Notes: generated by a model from the sequence alone, not told the origin. DNA of 64,000 nucleotides from Seiridium cupressi (GCA_036674765.1 JARVKI010000013.1:434001-498000); one strand, 5' to 3'; shown: positions 22,621-33,738, numbered from the stretch's first letter. Numbers and translations are program-made.

Positions 22621-24836
22621 TTATGCCGTAGTCTCGTACTTGGCTTGATGCGTCGAGATCGCTCTTCCACTGGGGTCAGTCTGCTTCGACCACGTCGGTG
22701 TCCACCTCATCACCGTCTCGGCACAGTGAGGAGGGAAGTGCTCGTCGAACATGGTGCGGTACCAGTAGGCCTCCTTGGTGTCAGGAATGTCACTACCCCA
22801 CTCGGGCTTGGGGTTCTTCATCATTTCATCGGTGACGTGAGCCTCGGCGTTGTCCTTGAGCGCGTCAATCCAGCCATAACCAACACCATCGGAGAATTGC
22901 TCTTTTTGTCTCCAGAGAATGTCATCGGGCAGGTATGGCTGCTCGTTGGGCTCGTCCGAGGTGTCGAAGGCCTTGCGCAGAATGTACTTCTCCATGCGGT
23001 CCTTGGTGATCATCTTCTCCGCCGGGTCGATGTTCATGCAAGTCTCCAGGAACTATAAATTTGTTAGTGACCTAGAAATGAATGTCTAAAGATGTGCTGA
23101 TCATACCTGCTTGTCCAGGAACGGCACACGAGCCTCCAGACCCCAAGCCGATGTCGACTTGTTGGCACGGAGACAGTCCGCAAGATGCAAGTTCTTGACG
23201 CGGCGCACCGTCTCCTCGTGGAAAGCCTTCTTGTCAGGCGCAGCGTGGAAGTACAAGTAACCGCCGAATATCTCGTCACTTCCCTCTCCACTGAGCACCA
23301 TCTTGATGCCCATTGCCTTGATCTTTCTGGACAGGAGGTACATAGGCGTCGAGGCGCGGATCGTGGTAACGTCGTAGGTCTCAAGATGGTAGATGACGTC
23401 AGACAGAGCGTTGAGACCGTCCTCAATGGTGAATGTCATTACGTGGTGCTTAGTTCCCAGAAACTTGGCCACCTTCAGCGCAGCTTCGTTGTCAGGCGAG
23501 CCAGGGAGACCAATCGAGAACGAGTTGAGTTGAGGCAGGTATGTCACCGTCGAGAGCTTGTTGTCATCATCGATTCCTACCAAGCCCTCACCATTGTCGG
23601 CGTTTTCTGCTTGGCTTTCAGAGTTGCCGTTGGCAGCCAGAGCGAGAGCCTTCATCCTCAAGGTTTCCCTTTGCGCAATGGAGGCAACGAGAGAGGAGTC
23701 CAAACCACCGGAAAGCAGAACACCATAGGGCACCTCAGCCATGAGCCGTTTCCTTACGGAGCGCTCCAGGGACTCGCGGATAGCCTTGAGGTCGAGCGGT
23801 GTCTCGGGGATTTTTGAACCGTCCCACCATGTGGGCTCGAAGTACCGCTTTGTTTCGCCAGTCTTGGAGTCGTAGACATGGCCTGGAGGGAAAGATCGGA
23901 CCTTGTCGCACACCGAGTGCAAGCACTTCAGCTCCGAGGCAAAGTATACAGAGTTCTCCGACTTGGTATCCCAACCCTGGTAGAACGTGGTGATTCCAAT
24001 GGGATCGCGGGCCGCAATCGTCCGATCGAGTTTCTTATCGTAGAGCATGAACGAGAACATGCCGTCCAAGTACTTGGGCGCATCGAGGCCATATTGCATG
24101 TACAGGGGAATGATAACCTCGCAATCCGAATGTGTCTTGAAGTGATAGGGTGTCTTCAAGTTTTTCCGGACCAGTCTGTGGTTGTAGATCTCGCCGTTGA
24201 CGGCCAGGATGATGGTATCGTCCTCGTTGGTAAGGGGTTGAGCACCGGAGTCTACAGCCGTATAAGTATTATGTACATTGCACCTCAGAGGTAGATGTGA
24301 TCATCAGGACTTACCAACACCGACAATGCTGAGACGCTCATGGCACAGAACTGCGATGGCAACATGTTAGAGCGGATATTCATGTAGTCAAGTAGGAGGG
24401 CGGTCGTCATACTTGTGTTGTTGGAAATTACGCTTCCGCCTATATCGCGTTTCGTTAACATGCGCTCTCTTGGACAGTCGTTGAATGGTGTGCGTGTGAC
24501 TCACTCCAATCCGGGCCTCTGTGCCGGATCCTGCAGGCAAAACATGTCAATTGAAGGCGCCAACTATATAGAAGGGGTTTACTTACTGCTTTGCAAGTCG
24601 CAGAGCAGTTGGCTTGAACTTTTGCACCTCGGGGTGGCTGCGCGCATGTCAGTATGCTGCTCGTTCCAATCGCGAACGAGGTAAAACTGATTATGGCGGG
24701 GTTCGTGAAATACCCCTCCATACCACGACAAAAGCGACTCGACATCCAACAACGCGGCAAGCAATTGGGGAATGGCTAGAGAGGAACAGAAGGAAAAGGG
24801 GTGACGCAACTGATGACACCCAAACAGTCCACACAT
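22621..24836 (-). CDS. asn: Asparagine synthetase (glutamine-hydrolysing)
   Basis: Makes asparagine from aspartate using ATP and ammonia released from glutamine. Seven exons join in frame: 24811-24836, 24587-24637, 24505-24530, 24413-24439, 24315-24350, 23107-24251 and 22621-23052, giving 580 residues. The catalytic Cys2 follows the initiator Met ([13 protein letters not shown]). The glutaminase domain contains [20 protein letters not shown] and AVNGEIYNH. The synthetase domain has the PP-loop [12 protein letters not shown] near residue 231, then [17 protein letters not shown] and the [23 protein letters not shown] block. The gene has four very small exons at the 5' end, a pattern expected for this gene in filamentous fungi. 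The start is fixed because Cys must be residue 2. Two near-consensus CPC1/GCN4 elements lie upstream. Confidence 0.97.
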
Positions 24837-25782
24837 GGTATCAGGATTGGGAAGGGTTTTGCCGTTTGTAGATGGGAAGAAGAGTCTGACAACTTGCCAC
24901 AGGAAATCTCAGTGCAGCAAAAGAAACCGCGAACCACAGCCAAGGTATAAGATGTGGAAGTGAAGAAGAGCCGAGTCACAAGAAGTTCCGGGTCTGGACT
25001 TTGGCAAGACTAATCAGACAGGGCCAAGGTACCTACTATCGCCCTCTCATTCAATCTTTTTTCTAGCGTCATAGCTACACACGCAACGCGACTCACACTC
25101 TGGTCCTGTGGGTATGGACTTGTGGTGTATCTTGCGCCGATCTCGGATTGGGGACGGAAACCCTGGTCATGACTAAACTCGGCGCGTCCAAGAACTGATA
25201 AGGCGCTTTGGCGATGACACTCCAATTTCTTTTTCTTAAGTTGACCGCTTGATCGTTACACGTGTGTTTGCAGGGCTTTAGATTGGCGAATACCATCATC
25301 TTGACTTATCGTAGAAGCACTGACAGCAATTCCGGGCCTGTACCTTGAATGCCTCCAAGCGACTCTCGCTGTACCGCGGGGCAAAGACGACGTGGGGCAG
25401 AATTTCGGTCGAACCATTTGCGGCGCAGAACATTTCGAACATCAAGCCTGGTCACGAGAGCATTCACATTCAGTCGGTTCTTGCGCCCCCTTTTGGACCG
25501 CGGGAAATCTCGGAAATCAGAACTTACTTTACTTTGCCCTATGAATAATGATCTATGCCAGACTCCCAAACATAACTGCAGATGTGACCACAGAAACACC
25601 AGTGCTCGTCTGTCAGATGAAGCATAGAATGCCATCATGAAAACCAGAGAACGCATCGCAAGTGGTATCGTCACCCTGAACGCCGGCCTGTATCATTTTA
25701 CTCTCATGTCCTCAGATCTCTCGCACGTGGCCTAGCTGTTGCGGGTGCAAGCCTGCTGGGCAATATTCAATCTGTCAAAACT
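24837..25782. promoter_or_regulatory. Upstream region of asparagine synthetase
   Basis: Holds the promoter of the asparagine synthetase gene and the 3' flank of UBC9. On the minus strand TGACTCG (24972-24978) and TGAGTCG (25089-25095) each match six of seven bases of TGASTCA, the binding site of the GCN4/CPC1 amino-acid control factor. No coding sequence is supported; the 122-codon frame at 25306-25674 has no motif. Confidence 0.5.
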
Positions 25783-26471
25783 CTATGGCGCATTCTCCCT
25801 CACCACGCGACGCACTCGTCGCTCGTACTCCTCCTTGTCCTTCTTGAAGAGATTGTATGCTTCGGCTTGTGCGGGCGAGTCGGGGTTGGGGTTGTCGAGG
25901 AGATCCTGGACACCGAGTGCGATTTGCTTGACCGTGATGGCAGGCTTCCAGCCTTCCTCATCGTTTAGGATCGACAGACAGACCGTTCCGGACGGGTAGA
26001 CGTTGGGATGGAACAGCGGGGGTGTGAACTTGCCTGTTGTTTTCGTCTTTTAGCTGATGTTCCCGCAAAGTGGACGCGCGCACATGTAGAGAGATCACTT
26101 ACACTTCGGAGGTTTGGTAGGGTACTCTGGATTAAGGGTTACTTTAGCATTCGAACCCCAAGACACTTGCGTGCATCAAGTCTGGACTCACCATCAGGGA
26201 ATGTCATGGTCATCTTGAAGACACCACCCTCCCACTTTGTCTTCTCCTTGCCGGGAATGCCACACTCCCAGGTCTTGAGATCCATCACGCCATCGGCTCG
26301 CTTGACAGGACGAGCCCAGAAGCCGAAAGGATGATCCTTGCGCCACTGCTTTCTGCATCGCGTCATGTTAGCATCCTTCCCTCTGCTCTAAAGTTCATGT
26401 TCAAGACCTCGGAGGGGCGATGCGACGAAGACCTACCTCTCCTCGGCAAGTCGCATGTTGCAGAGCGCCAT
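25783..26471 (-). CDS. ubc9: SUMO-conjugating enzyme UBC9
   Basis: E2 enzyme that carries SUMO from the E1 and attaches it to lysines of target proteins, mainly in the nucleus. Four exons join: 26437-26471, 26192-26352, 26103-26126 and 25783-26033, giving 156 residues, the usual UBC9 length. The sequence has [40 protein letters not shown], which separates UBC9 from ubiquitin E2s, then [20 protein letters not shown] with the catalytic Cys near residue 94, and [20 protein letters not shown]. It ends in [10 protein letters not shown]. Exon 3 is only 24 nt. All introns are GT-AG and frames close at each junction. The start fits the family's short N-terminus. Confidence 0.97.
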
Positions 26472-27510
26472 GTTTGCTGCGTGTCTTGCTTTTCGCAATT
26501 CGATCGATCGGTGTACGACAGTGGGCGAAGAGGATGAAGAAAGTGTAAAGCCCGCGAGGTTGTAGACCCTTAGGTAACACCGGACTGCAAGGCTGTTGTG
26601 TGGAAGTTGGGAGAGTCAAGCGAGTGGGATGAGGCTTGCGTTGGTTAATTGGGTAACCGTTAAATAGAATTCTCCGCGGCAGCAAGCGAGGGGCGTCGGT
26701 GATCAAAACTGCGAAAAGAAAGAGTTAGAAGCGGGTCCTGATGATGCTGTTGTCGCGTCGCAGTAGTCAGATCTCCGGCATGGCCATCCAAAAGGAAAGA
26801 CGGCGTAGGATGGGACAGCGAGTATTCACGATTCACGAAGTTGGGATGGCGGCGTGAGCGGGCTCCAAAAAATGAGGCTCCAAAGATCGCCCGCCTTGGG
26901 GAAAGGGCGCTAAGGAACTGGCTGTACTTGCCTGGACTGGGACCATGTTGCGGCAACCACTAACAATGAGCTGCACAACGGAACATCACCTACGCGTCAG
27001 ATCTGTCTCACCATAAGTCAACTAAAGAGACACAACTGCCAAGAGGCAATTCGGCAGACCATATACACGTTTGATACCGACCCTCCTTGAAAGATAATAA
27101 AAAGTTATCAAAAAGCATATTACCCCACATAGCAAACACTCATCGAAACGTTATTGGCCTTAGGTTTAGGTTGGTCGTGGTCTGGTCAAGGCTATGTTCT
27201 GCTAACCTCTGTGAACCTGGAAGGTCACCTGAATGAATAAATGAATGAATGGTAAGTGTCCTAGCTGACCTGAAATAAAGCGGTGATTCGTGGGCTTGCA
27301 ACAAACACCTCCCAGGGTAAATTAACAACGAACGGCTATCCACGCCACATTGTTTTGCTTTTTTATTGAATTTACCACTGTCTTCTGAACATTTCTCCGG
27401 ACAACCCCAGGCAAAGCAAACCCCAAGACCTGAAGGTAGCATCGCTATGTCAATTTCGTTGACCAGCATGACTATACAGGTGGCCTCAAGCGACACTTCT
27501 CATGTTATAC
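26472..27510. other. Intergenic, UBC9 upstream
   Basis: One kb between the UBC9 start and the end of the FAD oxidoreductase gene. It contains the UBC9 promoter side. Short frames on the minus strand (26401-26956) show no motif. An ATGAATGA short repeat lies near 27230-27250. Confidence 0.5.
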
Positions 27511-29039
27511 TCAGGTAGTTCTGTTTCCAACATTGAAGCTTTCCAGCAACTTCGGCAACAAGTACTGGTCATTGTACTCCCACAAGACCGTTGTGAAGTC
27601 CCCAGACCAAGCACCACCTGTGTAGAAAGTAGACCGTAGCCCCTGAAGCGCATATAATTTCTGGTAGAAGCCCGACTGGATCTTCTCAACCGACACATGG
27701 GGGTGTATGCCAATGTGTGCCGCAAAAGCAGGGAACTCCAGCGGCTCATCCTGAGCATTGGAGATCGTACCAGCAGCAACGAGTTTGTCGAAAGCCTCCT
27801 GGGTAAGGGCTTGCGCTTTTGCGGAGTCGTAGTCCGCAGTTCCCGTCGCGAGCACCCGGAAATTTGTGTCGCCAAGGTATTCGAAACGTCCAACGAAAGG
27901 TATTTGCGGGAGCTCCAGCCAGTTGTCTGGAACGACGGATACAGGGTAGTTGACGATGGAGTAGTTCACCGGGAGAGAGGGATGAGTGGTGATGCCAGCA
28001 AAGACTGCACCGATACCCCACGTCGAGAAAATATCTGCCTCGGTCTGGTCGAGATCATATGGTGCCAGATTGGCAGCAGTTGGCGAGAAGGAGATCAGGA
28101 GACGCTTCGCCTGGATCAACGTCTTCTCGCCTTGGCTGTTCTGAACGAGGAGTCGCACACCACTGTCTGACCTCTGAGATTGGATCACAGTGCTTGAGTA
28201 CAGGACGTCGTCGGCCAGAAGAGCTGCGATATTATCGTATAAGTCTTGATTCCTGTGGGTCGTAGGAACCCAAGAGTTGGCCAGACCTAGGAAGGTTCGT
28301 ACGATTGGAGCGCCAAAAGTTTGCATCACATATAGAGTGAGCTCATCAATAATGTTTCCTAGGCCAAGGCCTGTTACTTGAAAAACTCGAGGGACGATGG
28401 CTTCTAGACCATATTTCGTAATGAAGTCACCGAACGGCAGGAGCAAGTCCTCGGGTATATTATCGGTGGGGAAGTTTGCGTACGACGGCACGATGAGGTC
28501 TTCGTACTGCGCACAGATCTCTAAGTACTTTTCGAGACCAGCAGTTACGTTGGCTGTCGATGGCGCTACGTAGCCGTCTAGGACTTCGCCGGTGTTGAAG
28601 TCGGCATATGTGGTCGTCAATGATAGCCTGACCGGTGTCTGGAGGGAGATGTTGAAGCGTGTGAAGAAAGCCTCCGCGTCACCATATTCTGTGTATGAGT
28701 TGACACCATAGTCGTACGGTTTCCCAGAAACTGGATCAACATAAGTTTCTACATGGCCGCCCTAGAGATAACATGTATCAGTCGGTCTGAAGTAAGTTAC
28801 GCGTGGCATAAATAGTCATGTACCAAGTTGTCTTGCTTCTCAACAATGATTATGCTCTTCCCGAGATCCTCCCTGAGCCTGACAGCTGCATGCGCGCCGG
28901 AGGCACCACCGCCAATAATAACCACATCCTTCTCAATGATGCGGCTCGCGGCACTTTCTGAAATGGCTGCAGCGGCTAGGTGCGAAGAGTGCTGAGAGGC
29001 AATGAGGCCAAGTACAGTCAATTCACGTGAAATATGCAT
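27511..29039 (-). CDS. FAD-dependent amine-oxidase-like oxidoreductase
   Basis: A flavoprotein with the N-terminal FAD-binding Rossmann motif VVIIGGGASGAHAAVRLRED at about residues 39-58, and the flavin amine oxidase block GGHVETY shortly after it. Two exons, 28824-29039 and 27511-28761, join at KQDNL-GGHVETYVDP, giving 488 residues. The first 25-30 residues (MHISRELTVLGLIASQHSSH) look like a signal peptide, and several N-x-T/S sites follow, so secretion is likely (inference). Near the C-terminus FYTGGAWSGDFTT is the expected second FAD-contact region. By overall pattern it resembles fungal beta-cyclopiazonate dehydrogenase-type and related oxidoreductases. The substrate is not determinable, and no biosynthetic cluster surrounds it. 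The ATG at 29039 was chosen over 29078 because it starts the signal-like segment. Confidence 0.85.
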
Positions 29040-30537
29040 CGTGTATGTTGTTTTAAAAAGATAAGCGAGCGAAGTCACAGACGTTGGGTCACGACCATGA
29101 GAGTATGCGATGCAAGCCTACATGTAGCTGGTATTAGCCCCCTGTTCTTTGGTCTAGGATCCGAAATCTCGTGATTCTGTAATACCTGTTTTACCAGATT
29201 GACAAAACCCACAACTGATCAGATCATGCCCACTCTCGATTAATTATACCTAGGAGCTGATTGCTTACAAGAGGCGAGAGCAGCGGTAAAGGGACAAATT
29301 TCAGGACAGGGAAAGGAAAGGAAAATACGAAGGGCATAGAAGTGGTCGTTCTGTGTCCTTCCAGATATTCTTCGGTCATGTACCTTCAACCAATATACCT
29401 CTTGACTGAACGTAGCTTGCCCTTACACAATCACTACAGCGTTTTCTGTTCCACGCCTGCTCAGCGCGGGCGGCCGATACCTGAAAACAGCCGATCCAAA
29501 TAGGACTAGTTTTGCTGTATGACCCCCGTCATATTCAATCCTCTTCAATGTTAGCGTGTCCGGCGAACGCATCGATTTTGGAAAATTGATTGCCCACTCC
29601 TACGGTTGCAAGGTAAAATGTACCTGGTCTGTGCCACAGATTTTCTATCTGACAGGGAGCCTTTTAATAGGCCTGGTACCGTAGTATACCAAAACCTTGT
29701 AAATCGTCGTCCACGGCACCCGGTCTTGCAGCGTAACGGGCTTGGCGCATTTGTTGCTTCTCGGCCAGTCACGGGCCCAAAGCCGCCAAGGTTATAAATA
29801 TTTTTATATATCATATTAATGAGTCCAAATCCTGATATATCTATCATATATATCTTCTTCGAACGCGGGGATTTCAACATATGTAAAAATAATGACCGAG
29901 TAAGTTAGTGGCTGGTGGTGGCTACATGTAGTGCCACATTTATGTGACTAGGACCATTATTAAGAACCGAAGAGCACCAGGTCTGCCAGGCACTTACGGA
30001 TGTTTTCAACTAGCATTAACTCTGCTCTTTACATACATGTACTGCAGCGGGGCCTGCAGCTCGCAACTCCTCAGCTTTGCAATCTTCACCAATAACCCAT
30101 ATGGGAGGTCCACCAGCCAGCCCGTGACATATTACAAAGCTCAATTCCAGATCAGGATCCTAACCCGACGGATCAGATAAGTCATCATCAGGCAGAAGGC
30201 TATAAACCGAAGAACGAGCTCAGTTATCATCCATCCATCCGGGGCTGTCGGCTCAGTCGCCAGTGCAGGTCCTGTGGCAGCGCAGTACCTCCAACCCACC
30301 CCTCAACACCACGAAAGATCACCAAACGACCAGCCCTGGAATTTATATATGGGAGGACAGCCAGTCCGTGACACCTAATACAACACACAACACACCCACC
30401 AGCTGCAACCATCTGAAGCCCCTGGGCCCTGGACCCGACTGTTCGACACACAGAACCATTACCAACCACTTCTCATTGTCTGACGAACCGTAATCGCAAC
30501 CGGCATCAATAACCCCTAGCACAAACAACAACCTATC
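29040..30537. other. Gene-poor stretch
   Basis: 1.5 kb with no supported gene. It includes an AT-rich segment around 29790-29860 and a degenerate direct repeat pair (30099-30137 and 30347-30383). Confidence 0.5.
30099..30383. repeat. Degenerate direct repeat pair of about 38 nt
   Basis: Two copies begin ATATGGGAGG at 30099 and 30347, about 248 nt apart. Both continue with AGCCAG(C/T)CCGTGACA and a TTACAA/ATACAA end. The second copy lacks three bases after GGAGG. The pair lies upstream of the 143-residue membrane protein gene. No known element recognised. Confidence 0.6.
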
Positions 30538-30969
30538 ATGGATATGCTCTGCTTCCTTTACGAAGGGATCCTGCTTATACTTAGCCCAATCGGCACGGCA
30601 GGATTTTACATCGAGACACTAATCTTCAAACTATTACACTTACCGACGTCTACGAGCTTTCGTCTGTTTCCCGAGACCGCATTCTACATCGACGCTGAAG
30701 TCGTTCAGTACCCACACACCCACGGTGCCTCTGCTGTCATCTGGTTAGCGTATCTTCTCTGGTTCCGACGTCCTTACACTGGGACAGGATCAGTTTGGAA
30801 CGCTTTGTACCCTTTCCTACGCCATAGCCAAGCTCTAACAATGGCGATGATGATGGCACGCGTGTGGATGGCTTATGCAGCCTTAAATTCGGCGATCATA
30901 CTCACACTGCAAGGCCAAAATCTTCTTTTTCTAGTTGGAAGGCTTGTTTTAGCTGCACAAGTATTTTGA
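30538..30969 (+). CDS. Hypothetical membrane protein, 143 residues
   Basis: Not recognised. A single-exon frame with three to four hydrophobic segments: CFLYEGILLILSPIGTAGFY, SAVIWLAYLLWF, MAMMMARVWMAYAALNSAII and LLFLVGRLVLAAQVF at the C-terminus. A charged or His-containing loop (QYPHTHGASA) lies between the first two. The regular alternation of helices and short loops supports a genuine small integral membrane protein. It stands alone in a gene-poor region next to a degenerate repeat, so it may be lineage-specific. No splice site is needed. Confidence 0.6.
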   Translation: MDMLCFLYEGILLILSPIGTAGFYIETLIFKLLHLPTSTSFRLFPETAFYIDAEVVQYPHTHGASAVIWLAYLLWFRRPYTGTGSVWNALYPFLRHSQALTMAMMMARVWMAYAALNSAIILTLQGQNLLFLVGRLVLAAQVF

Positions 30970-31110
30970 GAAGACCTTGAAGTATATTATAGCCATAACA
31001 ATACATTTGTATTCGAAAAGCATATTAAGCGGTATCGTATCCTAACCCACCTTTAATCCTACCAAACCCGACCATATGCCACCCCTTCCCTGAGACGACC
31101 CGTCCAACCC

Positions 31111-31585
31111 CTAACATCGACTCCTACTATGCTCTCGAATGTCCTCATTTCTCGTTGTGACATTTTGCAATAAAGTCGATCTGTGGCGTGTGTGTATTGA
31201 AGGAGGGAAATCGTGGCGGTTTGACTTGGTGCATGGTCGAAGCACTTCGAACAGCACCGTTGTCTTGCAGAAATCGAGGAATAGAAAAGCTTCCTGGATG
31301 CTTGTCAGCCGGAGGTCGCAATCATCGAGTGTGACGTAGAAGCACAGCATGGGAGTAACTCACTTGGGCTTCCGGGAGAGCAGTGTGAGCGTTGAACAAG
31401 GCGCAGTCTCGGTTCAGCAAGCAAAGTGCAATGCAAGCCGCCGAGTACCAGGTCAAGCGAGGTGATCGAAGGGCACCCCAAAGCCATCTATCGTACCACA
31501 GTCGGACCACGATGCATCCTGCTTGATCGATACAAAGTGGGTGTGTTTCCAACACAACCGTGAAACGGCGATGGAGAGATGCCAA
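31111..31585 (-). CDS. Possible two-exon orphan gene
   Basis: Not recognised. A frame starting MASLHRRFTVVLETHP at 31585 reads to HTALPEAQ at 31364, where a GTGAGT donor begins. A 70-nt intron (31294-31363) with CTGAC near its end and a CCAG acceptor leads in frame into EAFLFLDFCKTTVLFEVLR and then to a stop at 31111. The protein would be about 135 residues with one hydrophobic part (TWYSAACIALCLL). The frame is also open upstream to a TTAG acceptor at 31637, so more 5' exons may exist. The good splice signals are the main support. Confidence 0.35.
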
Positions 31586-31989
31586 AAATTGGATATTGAG
31601 ATAACCGAGGTTGGAGCTCGTTGAACTGTCAACAGGCTAAGACAAGTCGAGAAGTACATTCCTCCAGTTTGGATCGTCATTCGCGTGTCACCTAGATGAC
31701 GATGTGAGCAAAAATTCCATTGGCCTTTTAGCCCTCAAATTCTGGTCAGCAGATAAGCCATATTCCAAAAAGGTAGGTTAGACAGAACGACAGCACCATG
31801 GCGCATGACCCTGGCATTCAACTCCATGAAAAAAATGCTACAATCGAGTTGTCCGGTCTCATCCAGAGAAAATTGAGGCCTTTATATCGCCTGAGCCACG
31901 AGTCATATCACCCATATTCTCCTATACCCTGGTATGAATTCGTTTCTTGTGGACCAACCAAGACCCCAGCTTGAAACCCTGATCCTAAT

Positions 31990-32265
31990 ATTACGCTTGT
32001 TATCTAATGACTAATTCTCTTCCAGTTGTCGGGGGTGGGGTTGGCAATGGTGGAAGCTTGTCGGCTCGGTTGTGACAAAGACCTTGATGGTATCGACCAT
32101 GGCGAAACCGGGCTTTGTTAACCACGACTCTAGGAGCTCGGGAATCTGAATGTCTGACCTGATTGTCGGCTTCGTAGCCGGGATCCGGCGCCGAGGAGCT
32201 GGCGTTTTGGCCCGGAAATAGCTGCACAATACCGTACGCCGGCTGTTGAAGTATGTTTCTTGCTA
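31990..32265 (-). pseudogene. Possible remnant of a caspase-like protein C-terminus
   Basis: In one frame YGIVQLFPGQ is followed by polar sequence; in another frame PELLESWLTKPGFAMVDTIKVFVTTEPTSF reads clearly (in parts) at about 32060-32140. From memory, DTIKVFVTTxPTSF resembles a segment near the C-terminus of fungal caspase-like (peptidase C14) proteins. The two pieces are out of frame and lack the rest of the protein. Assignment is tentative. Confidence 0.35.
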
Positions 32266-32374
32266 GCTGTGATGTATAAGACCAGTAATATTCATTTGAA
32301 AAGAAGCAGATCTTCCCTCGCTTATGTTATAATTTTCAGCTCACACCTACGCTACATCTTAATCATACTTGATA

Positions 32375-32599
32375 TCATATCTTGCCCTCAATGGTGACGA
32401 ATAGCCCAGTGTATAACTCGATGCCAGAAGCAGCAGCAAACTGAACAGTCTGCCAGCTCTGCAGCTGCTGATACGTCTTTCTTCCAGCACAATGATTGCT
32501 TGCCTGACTCTCTTGTGTACCCACGAACACCCGAGGTAGCTTCAGTTGCTGCTCCCGATTGATTCTATGGTTACCGGTCCTCTGCCGGTATTCAGTCAT
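32375..32599 (-). other. Unrecognised coding-like fragment
   Basis: A 74-codon frame (MTEYRQRTGNHRINREQQ, later RKTYQQLQSWQTVQFAAAS and LYTGLFVTIEGKI) with balanced amino-acid use, open a little upstream before a TAG. It lacks exons on either side and I do not know its family. It may be part of the same decayed material as 31990-32265. Confidence 0.25.
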
Positions 32600-33066
32600 G
32601 AACTGGCCAATATATCGATGTGGCGCCTAAACGTGGGCACGTTAAATGACTCCTTTTCACAAACATCCAGTTCCTCCAAGAGATTGGGACTCTTTGTATT
32701 GCTACAGGAGCTTGTTCATTGGTGGAAAATCTTATCTCACTGACTTCAGGGTATACATACAACCCCAGTCCGCAAGAAGCCCCCACTTTCCCGTCAGCCA
32801 ACAATGATCAGCCCTAACAAGATTTTGGCAAATTTGAGGAGAAATATGAGAGCCAAGACCAATTCGAAGACAGTCAACCGGCAGAGGAACCCCAAAACCC
32901 AGGTTGGTTATGCATTCCGAAGAGTCGTTTTAGGTATTCGTACCCTAGACGTAATATATTTAGTAACCAGCGAAATGTGGCCATTTTCACGATTCCGCCT
33001 GGTGCATATGGCTATGCCACACATTATCACTGGCGTAGGTGGCTACCAGTCCGCTAAATAGACCAT

Positions 33067-33205
33067 ATTTGTGCACATTGCTACTGGTACACGTCCAAAG
33101 CCGTACCGTTTATAGGCCGAAACTAATGCGCTAGATAACATATATTAGTATACATTGCTATCAGTGCACATTCCTTTTGGTGCACTTTGTTATTAGTGCT
33201 TCTTA
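33067..33205. repeat. Three degenerate copies of a TGCACATTGCTA-type unit
   Basis: Copies start near 33067 (TTTGTGCACATTGCTACTGG), 33144 (TTAGTATACATTGCTATCAG) and 33173 (TTGGTGCACTTTGTTATTAG). Differences are mostly transitions. Not recognised as a known element. Confidence 0.5.
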
Positions 33206-33213
33206 TATCTTTG

Positions 33214-33738
33214 CTAGTGGTCAAGATTGTGGATTGTGGGGTTTGTTGTAGGACTAATAGGGATGGTGTTGAATGCTGGGCTATGCGACGTTATAGTTAT
33301 GGGATCGACTATTATGTGACCATGTTGGCCCCAATGCTGATCCAGTCCCAGAACGGGGTAGAGAATAATCGAGGTGGTAGTGGTCCAGCTGGTACATTCT
33401 TTTGTGCTGGGCGTCAAGCTCGTGGGAGATTTGACTTGTGAGTTGGTACTAGCCGAAGGAGAGTTCATCGCAGGTGTCTGATAAAATGTCATTATCGCGG
33501 TCGGCTTTATGTTGTGTGAAGATAGATCAATCCAAAATGCATTCGTGCAAACACCGCTGCTGCTGCCCGTAGCGCTTGAATCGTCTGTGGTATCAGTGAC
33601 CGGTCCGGTTGGACTCGGCTGCTTGGAGCTACTAGAAGGGTATTGCCCGGTCACATTTAGAGATTTAATCGTCAAATTCCGATCTCGCCGGGCATTATCA
33701 ATTATGTTTATTTCTGCTCCAACGAAGCTTCGACCCAC
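33214..33738 (-). CDS. Doubtful Ser/Thr-rich frame, 174 codons
   Basis: Not recognised. The frame is Ser, Thr, Pro and Asn rich (SSSSKQPSPTGPVTDTTDDS; KSPTSLTPSTKECTSWTTTT) with no hydrophobic helix or signal peptide in the visible part, and it remains open a little upstream. Low-complexity composition makes chance opening likely. It could be part of a mucin-like or cell-surface protein whose other exons are lost. Confidence 0.25.
   Translation of the reverse strand: MGRSFVGAEINIIDNARRDRNLTIKSLNVTGQYPSSSSKQPSPTGPVTDTTDDSSATGSSSGVCTNAFWIDLSSHNIKPTAIMTFYQTPAMNSPSASTNSQVKSPTSLTPSTKECTSWTTTTSIILYPVLGLDQHWGQHGHIIVDPITITSHSPAFNTIPISPTTNPTIHNLDH

Noticed and set aside
25306..25674. 122-codon minus-strand frame between UBC9 and asparagine synthetase.
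   Set aside because: No motif; more likely chance opening in flanking sequence.
26139..26175. CATTCGAACCCC, T-loop-like on the minus strand.
   Set aside because: It lies at an intron edge of UBC9 and lacks the other tRNA arms.
31322..31585. Similarity to fungal DUF3176 membrane proteins (LWYDRWLW).
   Set aside because: Only one short phrase matches; the following helix and loop do not fit, so I left it unnamed.
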